Shown here piece by piece: positions 25,640 through 33,311 of a DNA stretch of 33,623 nt. Source of the DNA: Actinomadura soli (GTDB lineage: Bacteria > Actinomycetota > Actinomycetes > Streptosporangiales > Streptosporangiaceae). The stretch is from NCBI RefSeq assembly GCF_005889715.1, contig NZ_VCKW01000070.1:1-33623 (forward strand). The letters are read 5' to 3'. The notes below the pieces were generated by a model. The model ran no database searches. It saw nothing but the letters and a program-made list of their open reading frames with translations, and was not told the DNA's origin. The translations under genes were made by a program, and so were the position numbers. Every line of letters begins with the position of its first letter. Positions within the stretch are counted from its first letter, which is position 1.

Positions 25640-26161
25640 TCAGTCCTCCAGGCGAAGCAACATCCGGGTGTTGCCCAACGTATTGGGCTTGACCCGGTCG
25701 AGGTTCAAGAACTCCGCAACGCCTTCGTCGTAGGAGCGGAGAAGCTCCTCGTACACCTCTGGCGCCACCGGAGTCCCCAGGATCTGCTGGAAGCCATGGC
25801 GCGCGAAGAACTCCACTTCGAAGGTAAGACAGAACACCCGCCGCACGCCGAGCTCCCTAGCGGTCTCCAGCAGACGGGTGACAATTCGGTGACCGATGCC
25901 GCGGCCGCCGTACTCCTTGTCCACGGCGACGGAGCGGACCTCCGCGAGGTCCTCCCACATCACGTGCAGCGCGCCACAGCCGACGAGCTGTCCCGGCGTC
26001 CCGTGCTGCGCGTCCTCGGCGACCCAGAACTCCTGGACGTCCTCGTACAGCTTCACCGCGGACTTCTTCAGCAGGCGTCGTCCCGTCCCGGCGTACAGAT
26101 CGACCAGCCTGCGGATCTCCTGAACGTCGGCGGTACGGGCTCGCCGGATAACGACCTCCAC
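25640..26161 (-). CDS. argA: Amino-acid N-acetyltransferase ArgA (N-acetylglutamate synthase, short actinobacterial type)
   Basis: 173-residue GNAT protein that matches mycobacterial Rv2747 along its length, an enzyme that acetylates glutamate or glutamine for arginine synthesis. Shared stretches include VQEFWVAE (42-49), GCGALHV (61-67), the acetyl-CoA loop GGRGIGHRIV (85-94), LTFEVEFFARHGF (112-124) and GVAEFLNLDRVKPNTLGN. It lacks the kinase-like domain of the classical E. coli ArgA. GTG start at 26161; a promoter box ends 9 bases upstream, so the leader is only a few bases. No other arg gene is nearby; instead it heads an operon with two RDD membrane proteins. Confidence 0.92.
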   Translation of the reverse strand: MEVVIRRARTADVQEIRRLVDLYAGTGRRLLKKSAVKLYEDVQEFWVAEDAQHGTPGQLVGCGALHVMWEDLAEVRSVAVDKEYGGRGIGHRIVTRLLETARELGVRRVFCLTFEVEFFARHGFQQILGTPVAPEVYEELLRSYDEGVAEFLNLDRVKPNTLGNTRMLLRLED

Positions 26162-26170
26162 AAACAGGCG

Positions 26171-26198
26171 AGATTATCGAACGTGGCACCTTTACCAA
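26171..26198 (-). promoter_or_regulatory. argA-RDD operon promoter
   Basis: On the minus strand TTGGTA (26193-26198) is followed after 16 bases by TAATCT (26171-26176). Transcription would start about 3 bases before the argA GTG. Confidence 0.7.
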
Positions 26199-26370
26199 CT
26201 GTCAGTGGGTCCCTGCATGTGGCGGCGTCCGGCCCGGGTGACTAGATAAAAACGACTAGGCATTGCTCATAGGCGTCCGAAAAAGTGAGCAAGAACACAC
26301 GGGTGGACGGGTGGCCTAACGGGCGTCCCGGTGCAGGCGGGCGCCACCACCTGCGATTTCACCGTTCTGG

Positions 26371-26399
26371 TTGGCATCTAATCCGGCTTCCGTTAGTGT
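26371..26399 (+). promoter_or_regulatory. Promoter of the riboswitch-nlpC transcript
   Basis: TTGGCA (26371-26376) and TAGTGT (26394-26399) are spaced by 17 bases, giving a start near 26406 and a 5' leader of about 234 bases that contains the whole riboswitch. Confidence 0.7.
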
Positions 26400-26436
26400 C
26401 CTGCGCTGACGTCGGCCATCCGCAGGACGGAGGCCG

Positions 26437-26622
26437 CACCGCCGAGTCCACGGGCCGCAACCAGCGCCCCGAGGAGCCGGGGACCCACTTCCGGAGCGTT
26501 CGGGGATCGCCCCCGGCTGCCGCCGCGAGGGGTGAATCCGCAGCCCGCGTGGAGCCGAACTCCATGTGCGCCTGCGGACGGGCTGCTCCAGCCCCAACCC
26601 GTCAGCTAACTCGGTAGGCGGA
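26437..26622 (+). promoter_or_regulatory. Cyclic di-AMP riboswitch (ydaO-yuaA class)
   Basis: The conserved strings of the ydaO class occur in order and spacing: GGGGACCCA (26479-26487), GGGGTGAATCC (26529-26539) and CCGTCAGCTAAC followed by GGTAGGCGG (26599-26621). The closing P1 helix can form between CCGCCGAG at 26439-26446 and the complementary end at 26610-26621. This class binds c-di-AMP and generally lowers expression; in actinobacteria it is known upstream of cell-wall hydrolases. The aptamer ends only a few bases before the ribosome site AAGGAGAGGAG (26624-26634), leaving no room for a separate terminator, so control is probably at translation start. Confidence 0.93.
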
Positions 26623-26639
26623 CAAGGAGAGGAGAATTC

Positions 26640-27668
26640 GTGGAGCCGTCGCGCCCTGCATCCCTTTCGCGATCTGCTCGGTCAAGCTCCCAGCGGCCGT
26701 CGCCGGGCCGCATGCCCCGGTTCCGCGTCCGGGCGATCACCGTGGCCGGAGCGCTCGCCGTGCTTACGGTCGCCCCGCACACGACCGCGGTGGCGCACGC
26801 CGACCCTGAGCCGTCCACGAAGGAACTCAGGACGAAGGCGCTCAAGCTCGCCGACGAACTGGAGCAGCTCACCGAGCAGTACAACGGGCTGAAGGTCAAA
26901 CTCGCCCAGTCGCAGCGCGCCGCCAAGGTCGCCACAGAGAACGCCCAGCGGCAAGAGAAGACTCTTGAGGCCATTCGCCAGAAGGTCGGCTCCCTGGCCG
27001 CCACCAGCTACATGCAGGGCGGCTCCGACCCCGCGGTGTCGTTCGTCGCCTCCCAGGACCCGCAGTCCGTCCTGGACCAGGCCGCCACACTCAACTACTT
27101 CGCCAAGCGGGACAGCAGCAAGGTCCTCGGTCTGATGCAGGCCATGCAGGCCGCGCAGCGCGCACGCAAGTCCGCCGAGGAGCGCGCCAAGCAGGTGGGG
27201 GCGCTGCGCACGCAACTCGACTCGCAGCGCAAGAAGGTCACCGACACCTACGAGAAGGTCCGCGGCAAGCTCGTCAAGAGGGACCCCACCCAACTCGCCA
27301 AGCTCCCTGTGGTCGGCACAGGGAAGGGCGCGCAAGCACTGCGGTACGCGATGACCAAAATCGGTGTCCCGTACGTCTGGGGCGCCGCCGGGCCGAACTC
27401 CTTCGACTGCTCAGGTCTGACGATGTGGGCCTACAAGCAGGTCGGCATCAACCTGCCGCACTACACCGGCAGCCAGTGGAACGCCGGCACCCACGTGTCC
27501 CGCGGCGAGCTCCAGCCGGGCGATCTCGTGTTCTTCTACTCCGACCTGCACCACATGGGGATTTACGTCGGGGGCGGCAAGATGCTGCACGCGCCCCAGA
27601 CCGGAGACGTCGTGAAGATCGCGTCCATGTCCGGGCGCCCCTTCGCCGGCGCCGTCCGAGTCGCCTGA
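26640..27668 (+). CDS. Secreted NlpC/P60 peptidoglycan endopeptidase
   Basis: 342 residues. A basic N-terminus and hydrophobic core (about 30-50) form a signal peptide with a cleavage site after AHA at 52-54. Residues about 58-215 are a long coiled coil (ADELEQLTEQYNGLKVKLAQ and following), as in RipA-type hydrolases. The NlpC/P60 domain (about 228-342) has the catalytic Cys257 in DCSGLTMWAYK, His305 in HHMGIYVG and His317 in MLHAP. It should cut peptidoglycan stem peptides outside the cell. GTG start with a near-perfect ribosome site directly after the c-di-AMP aptamer, so its synthesis is expected to fall when c-di-AMP is high. Confidence 0.95.
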   Translation: MEPSRPASLSRSARSSSQRPSPGRMPRFRVRAITVAGALAVLTVAPHTTAVAHADPEPSTKELRTKALKLADELEQLTEQYNGLKVKLAQSQRAAKVATENAQRQEKTLEAIRQKVGSLAATSYMQGGSDPAVSFVASQDPQSVLDQAATLNYFAKRDSSKVLGLMQAMQAAQRARKSAEERAKQVGALRTQLDSQRKKVTDTYEKVRGKLVKRDPTQLAKLPVVGTGKGAQALRYAMTKIGVPYVWGAAGPNSFDCSGLTMWAYKQVGINLPHYTGSQWNAGTHVSRGELQPGDLVFFYSDLHHMGIYVGGGKMLHAPQTGDVVKIASMSGRPFAGAVRVA

Positions 27669-28065
27669 CCTCCCGGCGATCACCGAACCAACACGTCCCG
27701 TGGGCGTCGCTCAGTTTGATCTCTGAATCCCACGCCCGGGCGACCTCGCGACGCTCGCTAGATGCTCATGAGCGCTCGCCTGCGGGCCGTGGGAGGGTCG
27801 TCACGACGGCCTCTAGAACTCCCTGGGGTCGCTCCCATCAAGGAGCGGAGAGCGGACCTGAGGCCGTCCGACGTGGATGACGTCACGGGTCGGGTGTGAA
27901 CACGTGTCGAAAAGATCGAGGACGTGCTTGAAGAAACCCACGGCATGGATTCGTGAACACCGTCCGCGGCGACGCCACCTGCAGGGACCTACCTGTCAGG
28001 TCGCGGGCGTCGCCGCTGCGGGGTCGGACGGGGGGTTCTGAAGATTTCGCCGCCTGGATTCTTGT
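27669..28065. other. Gene-free 0.4-kb interval
   Basis: No gene is supported between the NlpC/P60 gene and the LuxR-type gene. A weak hairpin follows the NlpC stop (GGGCGT near 27699 with ACGCCC near 27731, plus inner TCAG/CTGA), which may end that transcript. A larger composite stem-loop lies at 27966-28016. Confidence 0.6.
27966..28016. other. Composite stem-loop with 11-bp outer stem
   Basis: GCGGCGACGCC (27966-27976) pairs exactly with 28006-28016. Inside, ACCTG/CAGGT and CAGG/CCTG add two further helices with a 4-base bulge. It looks like a structured RNA element or an old terminator rather than chance, but no known family is recognised. Confidence 0.5.
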
Positions 28066-28092
28066 GACGCTCGCCGTCCCCTGGCGAGCGTC
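28066..28092. terminator. Hairpin terminator after the LuxR-type gene
   Basis: GACGCTCGCC (28066-28075) pairs exactly with GGCGAGCGTC (28083-28092) over a 7-base loop, 13 bases past the gene's stop. It may act in both directions. Confidence 0.78.
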
Positions 28093-28105
28093 GTTGGGGT
28101 TGCCG

Positions 28106-28336
28106 CTAGATGAGCTGCCTTCGGGCCGCCCACACCACGGCCTCGATAGGGGTGTTGACCTCCAGCCGGTCGCAGATGGTCCGCAACCGGCGTCGCAAGG
28201 TCCGTGCGCTCAACTCCAGCTTGCGAGCCGCCACATCGGCGGTGACACCGCTGGCGATCTGAGCGAGCAGCCGGATCTCCTCCTCGCTCAGCCCGAAATC
28301 GTCGGTGCCACGACGTGCGAGTGTGGCCTGTTCCAC
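28106..28336 (-). CDS. Very small LuxR-type helix-turn-helix protein
   Basis: 76 residues, nearly all of it a GerE/LuxR DNA-binding domain: LSEEEIRLLAQIASGVTADVAARKLELSARTLRRRLRTICDRLEVNTPIEAVVWAARR. It has no receiver or sensor domain, so it is not a standard two-component regulator by itself; it may act with another protein or be controlled by its level. The GTG at 28336 was chosen because GGAGG lies 5 bases upstream; the frame is open to 28396 without similarity. It is divergent from the LacI gene. Confidence 0.82.
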   Translation of the reverse strand: MEQATLARRGTDDFGLSEEEIRLLAQIASGVTADVAARKLELSARTLRRRLRTICDRLEVNTPIEAVVWAARRQLI

Positions 28337-28647
28337 TCCGTCCTCCCTCGTCCGTGGTGATGACCGCGGGGATGCAGCCGTCCGCTGCACAGGCACGGGT
28401 TGGCCTCGATCTGTACGCGCGTTGGGTTGCCGAGTCCGGAGCGCCTCCGGACTTAGATCATCGGGTTCCTGTTGTGTCTAGCGCGCTTGGCCGGAGGTGG
28501 CCGATGGGCCGATTGCGGGGTCGTACGGGGGAACTCCGGGTGACGATTCACTCGTTGGCAATCCGAGGGAGACGGGATGAGATCGCCAGCCATCCGCACC
28601 CGTCCCTTCTCGTTGGACTCGCCCGATCTTGTCTTGGTCGAAGATCG

Positions 28648-28659
28648 TGAATCGTTTCA
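28648..28659. promoter_or_regulatory. LacI-family operator-like palindrome
   Basis: TGAATCGTTTCA keeps the TGAA-CG-TTCA symmetry with the central CG typical of LacI/GalR operators. It lies 168 bases upstream of the LacI-type gene and may be its own target. Confidence 0.45.
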
Positions 28660-28740
28660 AGCTACGCTTCGGCTCGGAACGCTAGGCGGCCGGATCCGGC
28701 CCGTCAAGCGCTGGTTCAGTGCAATGTGCGCACCGTTGAA

Positions 28741-28770
28741 CGCGGTCTGTGACCGCGCATTCGCGGATGC
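28741..28770. promoter_or_regulatory. Adjacent palindromes upstream of the LacI gene
   Basis: CGCGGTC and GACCGCG (28741-28747 and 28751-28757) form a perfect 7-bp inverted repeat with a 3-base spacer. It abuts a near-palindrome with GCAT/ATGC ends at 28757-28770. They probably overlap the promoter of the LacI-type gene. Confidence 0.45.
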
Positions 28771-28826
28771 ACTATGCAAAACGCCACTACCTGGGGAAAC
28801 ACGCCTGGGACGGGACGAGGAGCGAG

Positions 28827-29849
28827 TTGCCACAGACCAGTATTCGTGAGGTCGCGAGGCGTGCTGGAGTCTCAGTTGGGACCGTTTCGAATGTCCTAAA
28901 CCGGCCAGACCTCGTGGCCGAAGCTACCCGTGACCGTGTTCGCGCGGCGATCGAGGAGCTCGGATTCGTCCGGAACGAGTCCGCCCGCCGGCTCCGCCGG
29001 CGCCCCGAACGCACCGCGGGCGAGTTCGGCGACGAGCCGCGCCGCGCGTTCGGCGTCGTCGTCGAGGACCTCACCAACCCGTACGCGACCGACGTCGCCC
29101 GGGGGGCCGAGGCAGCGCTCAACGCCCTCGGCCATGACGCGCTCTGGCTCTCCAGCGACCACTCCGCCGCGAAGGAGCGGCGATCCGTGGAACTCCTGGA
29201 GGAGCAGAACGCCGCCGGGGTTCTGATCATCCCGGTCGGGCTCGGTTCCCGCGAGATCGCCCAGCTCCGCGCGGCGGGGATGAGCGTGGTGCTCATCGAC
29301 CGGGACTCCACCGAGGTCTGCTCCGCCCAGGTCGACCATGTCGCGGGGGGTGAGATCGCCGCCGCGCACCTGCTCGGCATCGGCCGCGAGCGGATCGCCT
29401 TCGTGACCGGCGTCCCCGAACCGCAGCCCTGCGTCGAACGCCGCGACGGCGCCGCCCGCACGATCGTCGAGGCCGGTTTCGGAAAGCCCCCGACCCTGAT
29501 TCAGGAGGCCCTGAGCCCCACCGAGGGTCAGGCCGCCGCCCACGAGATCCTCGCGATGTCACCGCGGCCCGACGGCGTGTTCTGCGCCAACGACCTGCTC
29601 GCGATCGGTTTGATCAACGAGCTGATCCGTCTCGGCGCACGCGTCCCCGAAGACATCGCCGTCATCGGGTACGACGACATCGAACTCGCCGCGAGCGCCG
29701 CCGTGCCGCTCACCACCATCCGGCAGCCCCGCCGTGAACTCGGCTGGGAAGCCGCCGAACTCGCCCTGGCCGAAATAGGCGAGGGCAAATCCCATCAACA
29801 CCGCCAGGTGGTTTTGAGACCCGACCTTGTGATTCGTGAAAGCGCCTGA
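28827..29849 (+). CDS. LacI family transcriptional regulator
   Basis: 340 residues. The N-terminal helix-turn-helix and hinge are classical: TSIREVARRAGVSVGTVSNVLNRPDLVAEATRDRVRAAIEELGFVRN. The C-terminal periplasmic-binding-like domain (about 75-335) shows FGVVVEDLTNPYATDVARGAE, GVLIIPV, VLIDRD, RIAFVTG, PDGVFCANDLLAIGLINEL and IAVIGYDDIELAA. It should bind a sugar or similar effector. The start is taken as TTG at 28827 with GAGGAG four bases upstream, giving the usual MPxTSI N-terminus; the frame extends to an ATG at 28749 without similarity. No sugar transport or catabolic gene is adjacent, so its target is unknown. Confidence 0.93.
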   Translation: MPQTSIREVARRAGVSVGTVSNVLNRPDLVAEATRDRVRAAIEELGFVRNESARRLRRRPERTAGEFGDEPRRAFGVVVEDLTNPYATDVARGAEAALNALGHDALWLSSDHSAAKERRSVELLEEQNAAGVLIIPVGLGSREIAQLRAAGMSVVLIDRDSTEVCSAQVDHVAGGEIAAAHLLGIGRERIAFVTGVPEPQPCVERRDGAARTIVEAGFGKPPTLIQEALSPTEGQAAAHEILAMSPRPDGVFCANDLLAIGLINELIRLGARVPEDIAVIGYDDIELAASAAVPLTTIRQPRRELGWEAAELALAEIGEGKSHQHRQVVLRPDLVIRESA

Positions 29850-29874
29850 AACCGCTTGACCGTCCGGGCGTCGC

Positions 29875-29915
29875 GCGGGCCATGGACCGCTCCTTTTCCG
29901 CGGGTCATGGCCCGC
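29875..29915. terminator. Hairpin between convergent lacI-like and lysS genes
   Basis: GCGGGCCATG (29875-29884) pairs exactly with CATGGCCCGC (29906-29915); the 21-base loop contains a short TTTT and further partial pairing. Confidence 0.7.
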
Positions 29916-30056
29916 TCTCGTCCCCTGCGGGCCGGGTTGTGAAGGCCAGGTCACGCGCAGAAACCCGCTCACGGCAACGAGTCGATTCCAACCCACTCGA
30001 ACGCGTCGTGGCCCTCTCGGGCGGACGTCCGCGTCCATGCGTCGGCGCACCGGTCG

Positions 30057-31547
30057 TTATTCGGGCTTGACCAGCGGGAACAGGATCGTCTCGCGGATGC
30101 CCTTGCCGGTGAACGCCATGATCATCCGGTCGATTCCGGCGCCCATTCCGCCCGTGGGCGGCATCGCGTACTCCAGGGCGCGCAGGAAGTCCTCGTCCAG
30201 CTGCATGGCCTCGGGGTCGCCGCCGGCGGCGAGCAGCGACTGCTCGGTGAGGCGGCGGCGCTGCTCGACCGGGTCGATGAGCTCGGAGTACGCGGTGCCC
30301 AGCTCCGTCCCGAAGCCGATGAGGTCCCACTTCTCGGTGAGGAGGGGCTCCTCGCGGTGCTGGCGGGTCAGCGGCGACGTCTCGACCGGGTAGTCCATGA
30401 CGAACGTGGGCTGGACGAGGGTGTGCTCGACCAGTTCCTCGAACAGTTCCTGGACGAGCTTGCCCTGCCCCCATTTCGGGTCCCAGGACACACCGCGGGC
30501 GTCGGCGAGTTTCCGGACGTCCTCAATCGGTGTGTGCGGTGTGATTTCCTCGCCGAGCGCACCCGACACCGACCCGTACAGCGTGATCCGCGGCCACTCC
30601 GGCACGCCGAGGTCGACCTCGGCGCCGTCATGGACGACCACGGTGGTGCCGAGGGCGGCGACGACCGCCTTCTGGTACATCCGCTGGGTCAGGTCGGCCA
30701 TGTCGTTGTAGTCGAGGTATGTCCCGTAGGTCTCCAGCATCGTGAATTCGGGGTTGTGCGTGGAGTCCGCGCCTTCGTTCCGGAAATTCCGGTTGATCTC
30801 GAAGACCTTCTCGATGCCGCCGACGACGAGCCGCTTCAGGTACAGCTCGATCGCGATGCGCAGGTAGAGGTCCATGTTGTAGGCGTTGATGTGCGTCGTG
30901 AAGGGACGCGCCGTCGCGCCGCCGTGGATCGGCTGCAGCATCGGCGTCTCGACCTCGAGGTACCCCTCGTCGTGCCAGAAGTCCCGCACCGCGCGGACGG
31001 TGGCGCTGCGGAGCCGGGCCATCTTCCGGGCCTCGTCGTTGACGATCAGGTCGACGTACCGCTGCCGGACCCGCGCCTCCGGGTCGGTCAGGCCCGCGTG
31101 CTTGTCCGGCAGCGGGCGCAGGCACTTGGACGTGATCGCGAACCGGTCCGCCATGACGGACAGCTCACCGCGGCGCGACGTGATGATCTCGCCCTCGACG
31201 CCGACGTGGTCACCGAGGTCGACGTCCCGCTTCCAGGCGTCGAGCTGCTCCTCCCCGACCTTGGCGAGCGACAGCATGATCTGGATCTCTCCGCTGCCGT
31301 CCCGGACGGTCGCGAAGCACAGTTTCCCGGTGTTGCGGATCAGCATGACGCGACCGGCGACGCCGACCTGCTCGCCCGTCTCGGTGCCCGGCTCCAGGTC
31401 CGGGTGTTTCGCGCGGACGTCGGCGATCGTCGCCGTCCGCGGGAAGGTCACCGGGTAGGGGTCGATTCCGCTCGCACGGAGCCGGTCGAGCTTCTCCCGG
31501 CGCACGCGCATCTGCTCCGGGAGCTCGTCGAAGGTGTCGTCTGTCAC
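30057..31547 (-). CDS. lysS: Lysyl-tRNA synthetase, class II
   Basis: LysS charges tRNA-Lys. The 496 residues show the N-terminal OB-fold anticodon-binding domain (VAGRVMLIRNTGKLCFATVRDGSGEIQIM), then class II motif 2 FRNEGADSTHNPEFTMLE and motif 3 GMGAGIDRMIM near the C-terminus, followed by the RETILFP ending typical of LysS. The GTG at 31547 is preferred: it gives an N-terminus like the mycobacterial enzyme, and TAGCCT lies 7 bases upstream (31555-31560) with no ribosome site, a leaderless pattern; an in-frame GTG at 31565 exists. It lies downstream of the nad-coaX operon but has its own promoter box. Confidence 0.97.
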   Translation of the reverse strand: MTDDTFDELPEQMRVRREKLDRLRASGIDPYPVTFPRTATIADVRAKHPDLEPGTETGEQVGVAGRVMLIRNTGKLCFATVRDGSGEIQIMLSLAKVGEEQLDAWKRDVDLGDHVGVEGEIITSRRGELSVMADRFAITSKCLRPLPDKHAGLTDPEARVRQRYVDLIVNDEARKMARLRSATVRAVRDFWHDEGYLEVETPMLQPIHGGATARPFTTHINAYNMDLYLRIAIELYLKRLVVGGIEKVFEINRNFRNEGADSTHNPEFTMLETYGTYLDYNDMADLTQRMYQKAVVAALGTTVVVHDGAEVDLGVPEWPRITLYGSVSGALGEEITPHTPIEDVRKLADARGVSWDPKWGQGKLVQELFEELVEHTLVQPTFVMDYPVETSPLTRQHREEPLLTEKWDLIGFGTELGTAYSELIDPVEQRRRLTEQSLLAAGGDPEAMQLDEDFLRALEYAMPPTGGMGAGIDRMIMAFTGKGIRETILFPLVKPE

Positions 31548-31656
31548 GCCCCAAAGGCTATCCACCCCGTCCGATGCCCCGCGAACGACTTACCGTTCCC
31601 CTTCGACGTCCCCTCAACCGGCTACCGTCCTCCTTCGGAGGGCGCGGGCGAGCAGG

Positions 31657-32439
31657 CTAGACGGTGTTGCGCTCGTAGATCAGGCGCAGTCCGATGAGGG
31701 TGAGCCACGGCTCGAACGCGTCGATGCTGCGGGACTCCTCCAGGACGAGGGGCGCGAGCCCGCCGGTGGCGATGACCGTGACCTCGGCGGGGTCCGCGGC
31801 GAGCTCCTCGGACATCCGCTCGACGATGCCGTCCACCTGCCCGGCGAAGCCGAAGATGATCCCGGACTGCAGCGCCTCGACGGTGTTCTTGGCGACCACG
31901 TTCCGCGGCCTGACCAGCTCGATCTTGTGCAGCTGGGCGCCGCGCGACGACAGCGCGTCGATCGAGATCTCGATGCCGGGCGCGATCGCGCCGCCCACGT
32001 ACTCGCCCTTGGCGGAGACGGCGTCGAAGGTGGTGGCGGTGCCGAAGTCGACGACGATCGCGGGACCGCCATGGGTGTGGACGGCCGCCAGCGCGTTCAC
32101 GATGCGGTCGGCGCCGACCTCCTTCGGATTGTCCATCCGGACGGGGACGCCGGTCTTGACGCCGGGCTCCACGATCACCGCCGACACGTCGCCGTAGTAG
32201 CGGCGGCACATCTCCCGCATCTCGTGCAGGACGGACGGAACCGTGGAGCACAGGGCGATGCCGCTGATGTCGGTCTCGGCCAGCAAGGGGCTCTGCTGGA
32301 CGAGCCCCTGCAGGACCACCGCGATCTCGTCGGCGGTGCGCCGCGGATCGGTGTTGATCCTCCAGTGCTCGATCACCTCATCGCCCTCGAACAGGCCGAG
32401 GACGGTCTGGGTGTTGCCGACGTCGATGGTGAGCAGCAT
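31657..32439 (-). CDS. coaX: Type III pantothenate kinase
   Basis: CoaX phosphorylates pantothenate, the first step of coenzyme A synthesis, and needs a monovalent cation. The 260 residues show the ASKHA phosphate loop DVGNTQT (6-12), NPKEVGADRIVNALAA (about 104-119), DFGTATTFD (about 130-138) and GGAIAPGIEIS, all diagnostic of type III. ATG at 32439, 14 bases after the nadC stop, so it is the third gene of the nadB-nadC-coaX run. Confidence 0.96.
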   Translation of the reverse strand: MLLTIDVGNTQTVLGLFEGDEVIEHWRINTDPRRTADEIAVVLQGLVQQSPLLAETDISGIALCSTVPSVLHEMREMCRRYYGDVSAVIVEPGVKTGVPVRMDNPKEVGADRIVNALAAVHTHGGPAIVVDFGTATTFDAVSAKGEYVGGAIAPGIEISIDALSSRGAQLHKIELVRPRNVVAKNTVEALQSGIIFGFAGQVDGIVERMSEELAADPAEVTVIATGGLAPLVLEESRSIDAFEPWLTLIGLRLIYERNTV

Positions 32440-32453
32440 CAGGTCCCCGCTGA

Positions 32454-33311
32454 TCAGGTGAAGTCAAGGCCGATGTCGAACACGCGCGCCGAGTGCGTCA
32501 GCGCGCCGACCGCAAGGTAGTCCACCCCGGTCACGGCGACGTCTCGGGCCCGATCCAGGGTAAGCCCACCGCTGGCCTCAAGCTCCGCCCGCCCCGCTAC
32601 AAGCCGGACCGCCTCGGTCATCTCGGCGTCGGTCATGTTATCCAGCAGGATGCTCTGCGCGCCCACCGCGAGGGCCTCCTCGACCTCCGCGAGGGTGTCG
32701 CACTCCACCTGGACGTGGAGCGACGGATACACGGCGCGGATGGCCTCGTACGCCTTGGTGACACTTCCGGCCGCCGCGACGTGGTTGTCCTTGATGAGCG
32801 CGGCGTCGTACAAGCCCATCCTGTGGTTGACGCCACCACCGCAGTGCACGGCGTACTTCTGCAGTGCGCGCAGGCCCGGCAGCGTTTTTCGCGTATCGCG
32901 GACCCTGGCCTTGGTACCGGCCATCGCGTCCATCCATTTCCGGGTGGCCGTCGCGATTCCGGACAGGTGGGACAGCAGGTTCAGCGCCGTCCTTTCAGCG
33001 CGCAGCACCGCCCTGGTCGGGCCGCTCACCGAGATGAGCACCTGCCCTGGGGCGACCCGATCCCCGTCCTCAGCCTTCGGCTCGTACGCCACGTCCAGGA
33101 CCTCGAACACGACACATGCCACGGGGACGCCGGCGACCACGCCGTTCTCGCGGGCCCTGAGGTCCCCGGCCGCGGTGTCCTCGGGCGCGAAGATCGGCAT
33201 GCTGGTGACGTCGACCTCGCCGTCCTCGGCCAGCGCCGTCCGGACGAGGTTATCCACAGCTTGTGGATCGAGCCCGGCGTCGCTCAGCCTCTGCGACAGT
33301 TCCGGTGTCAT
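32454..33311 (-). CDS. nadC: Nicotinate-nucleotide pyrophosphorylase (carboxylating)
   Basis: NadC makes nicotinate mononucleotide from quinolinate and PRPP, in de novo NAD synthesis. The 285 residues have the family length. Signatures: EDGEVDVTS near residue 29, RDTRKTLPGLR (about 138-148), then NHRMGLYDAALIKDNH (about 162-177), and LEASGGLTLDRARDVAVTGVDY near the end. ATG at 33311 with AAGGA 8 bases upstream; it overlaps the nadB stop as ATGA, so the two are translationally coupled. The frame is open to 33506 but that part lies over nadB. Confidence 0.97.
   Translation of the reverse strand: MTPELSQRLSDAGLDPQAVDNLVRTALAEDGEVDVTSMPIFAPEDTAAGDLRARENGVVAGVPVACVVFEVLDVAYEPKAEDGDRVAPGQVLISVSGPTRAVLRAERTALNLLSHLSGIATATRKWMDAMAGTKARVRDTRKTLPGLRALQKYAVHCGGGVNHRMGLYDAALIKDNHVAAAGSVTKAYEAIRAVYPSLHVQVECDTLAEVEEALAVGAQSILLDNMTDAEMTEAVRLVAGRAELEASGGLTLDRARDVAVTGVDYLAVGALTHSARVFDIGLDFT

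Larger units (their letters stand above)
28337..28826. other. Gene-free divergent promoter region of luxR-like and lacI-like genes
   Basis: No gene is supported in these 490 bases. GC content is visibly lower than in the flanking genes. It contains a LacI-type operator-like palindrome and a second cluster of palindromes (listed separately). Confidence 0.6.
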
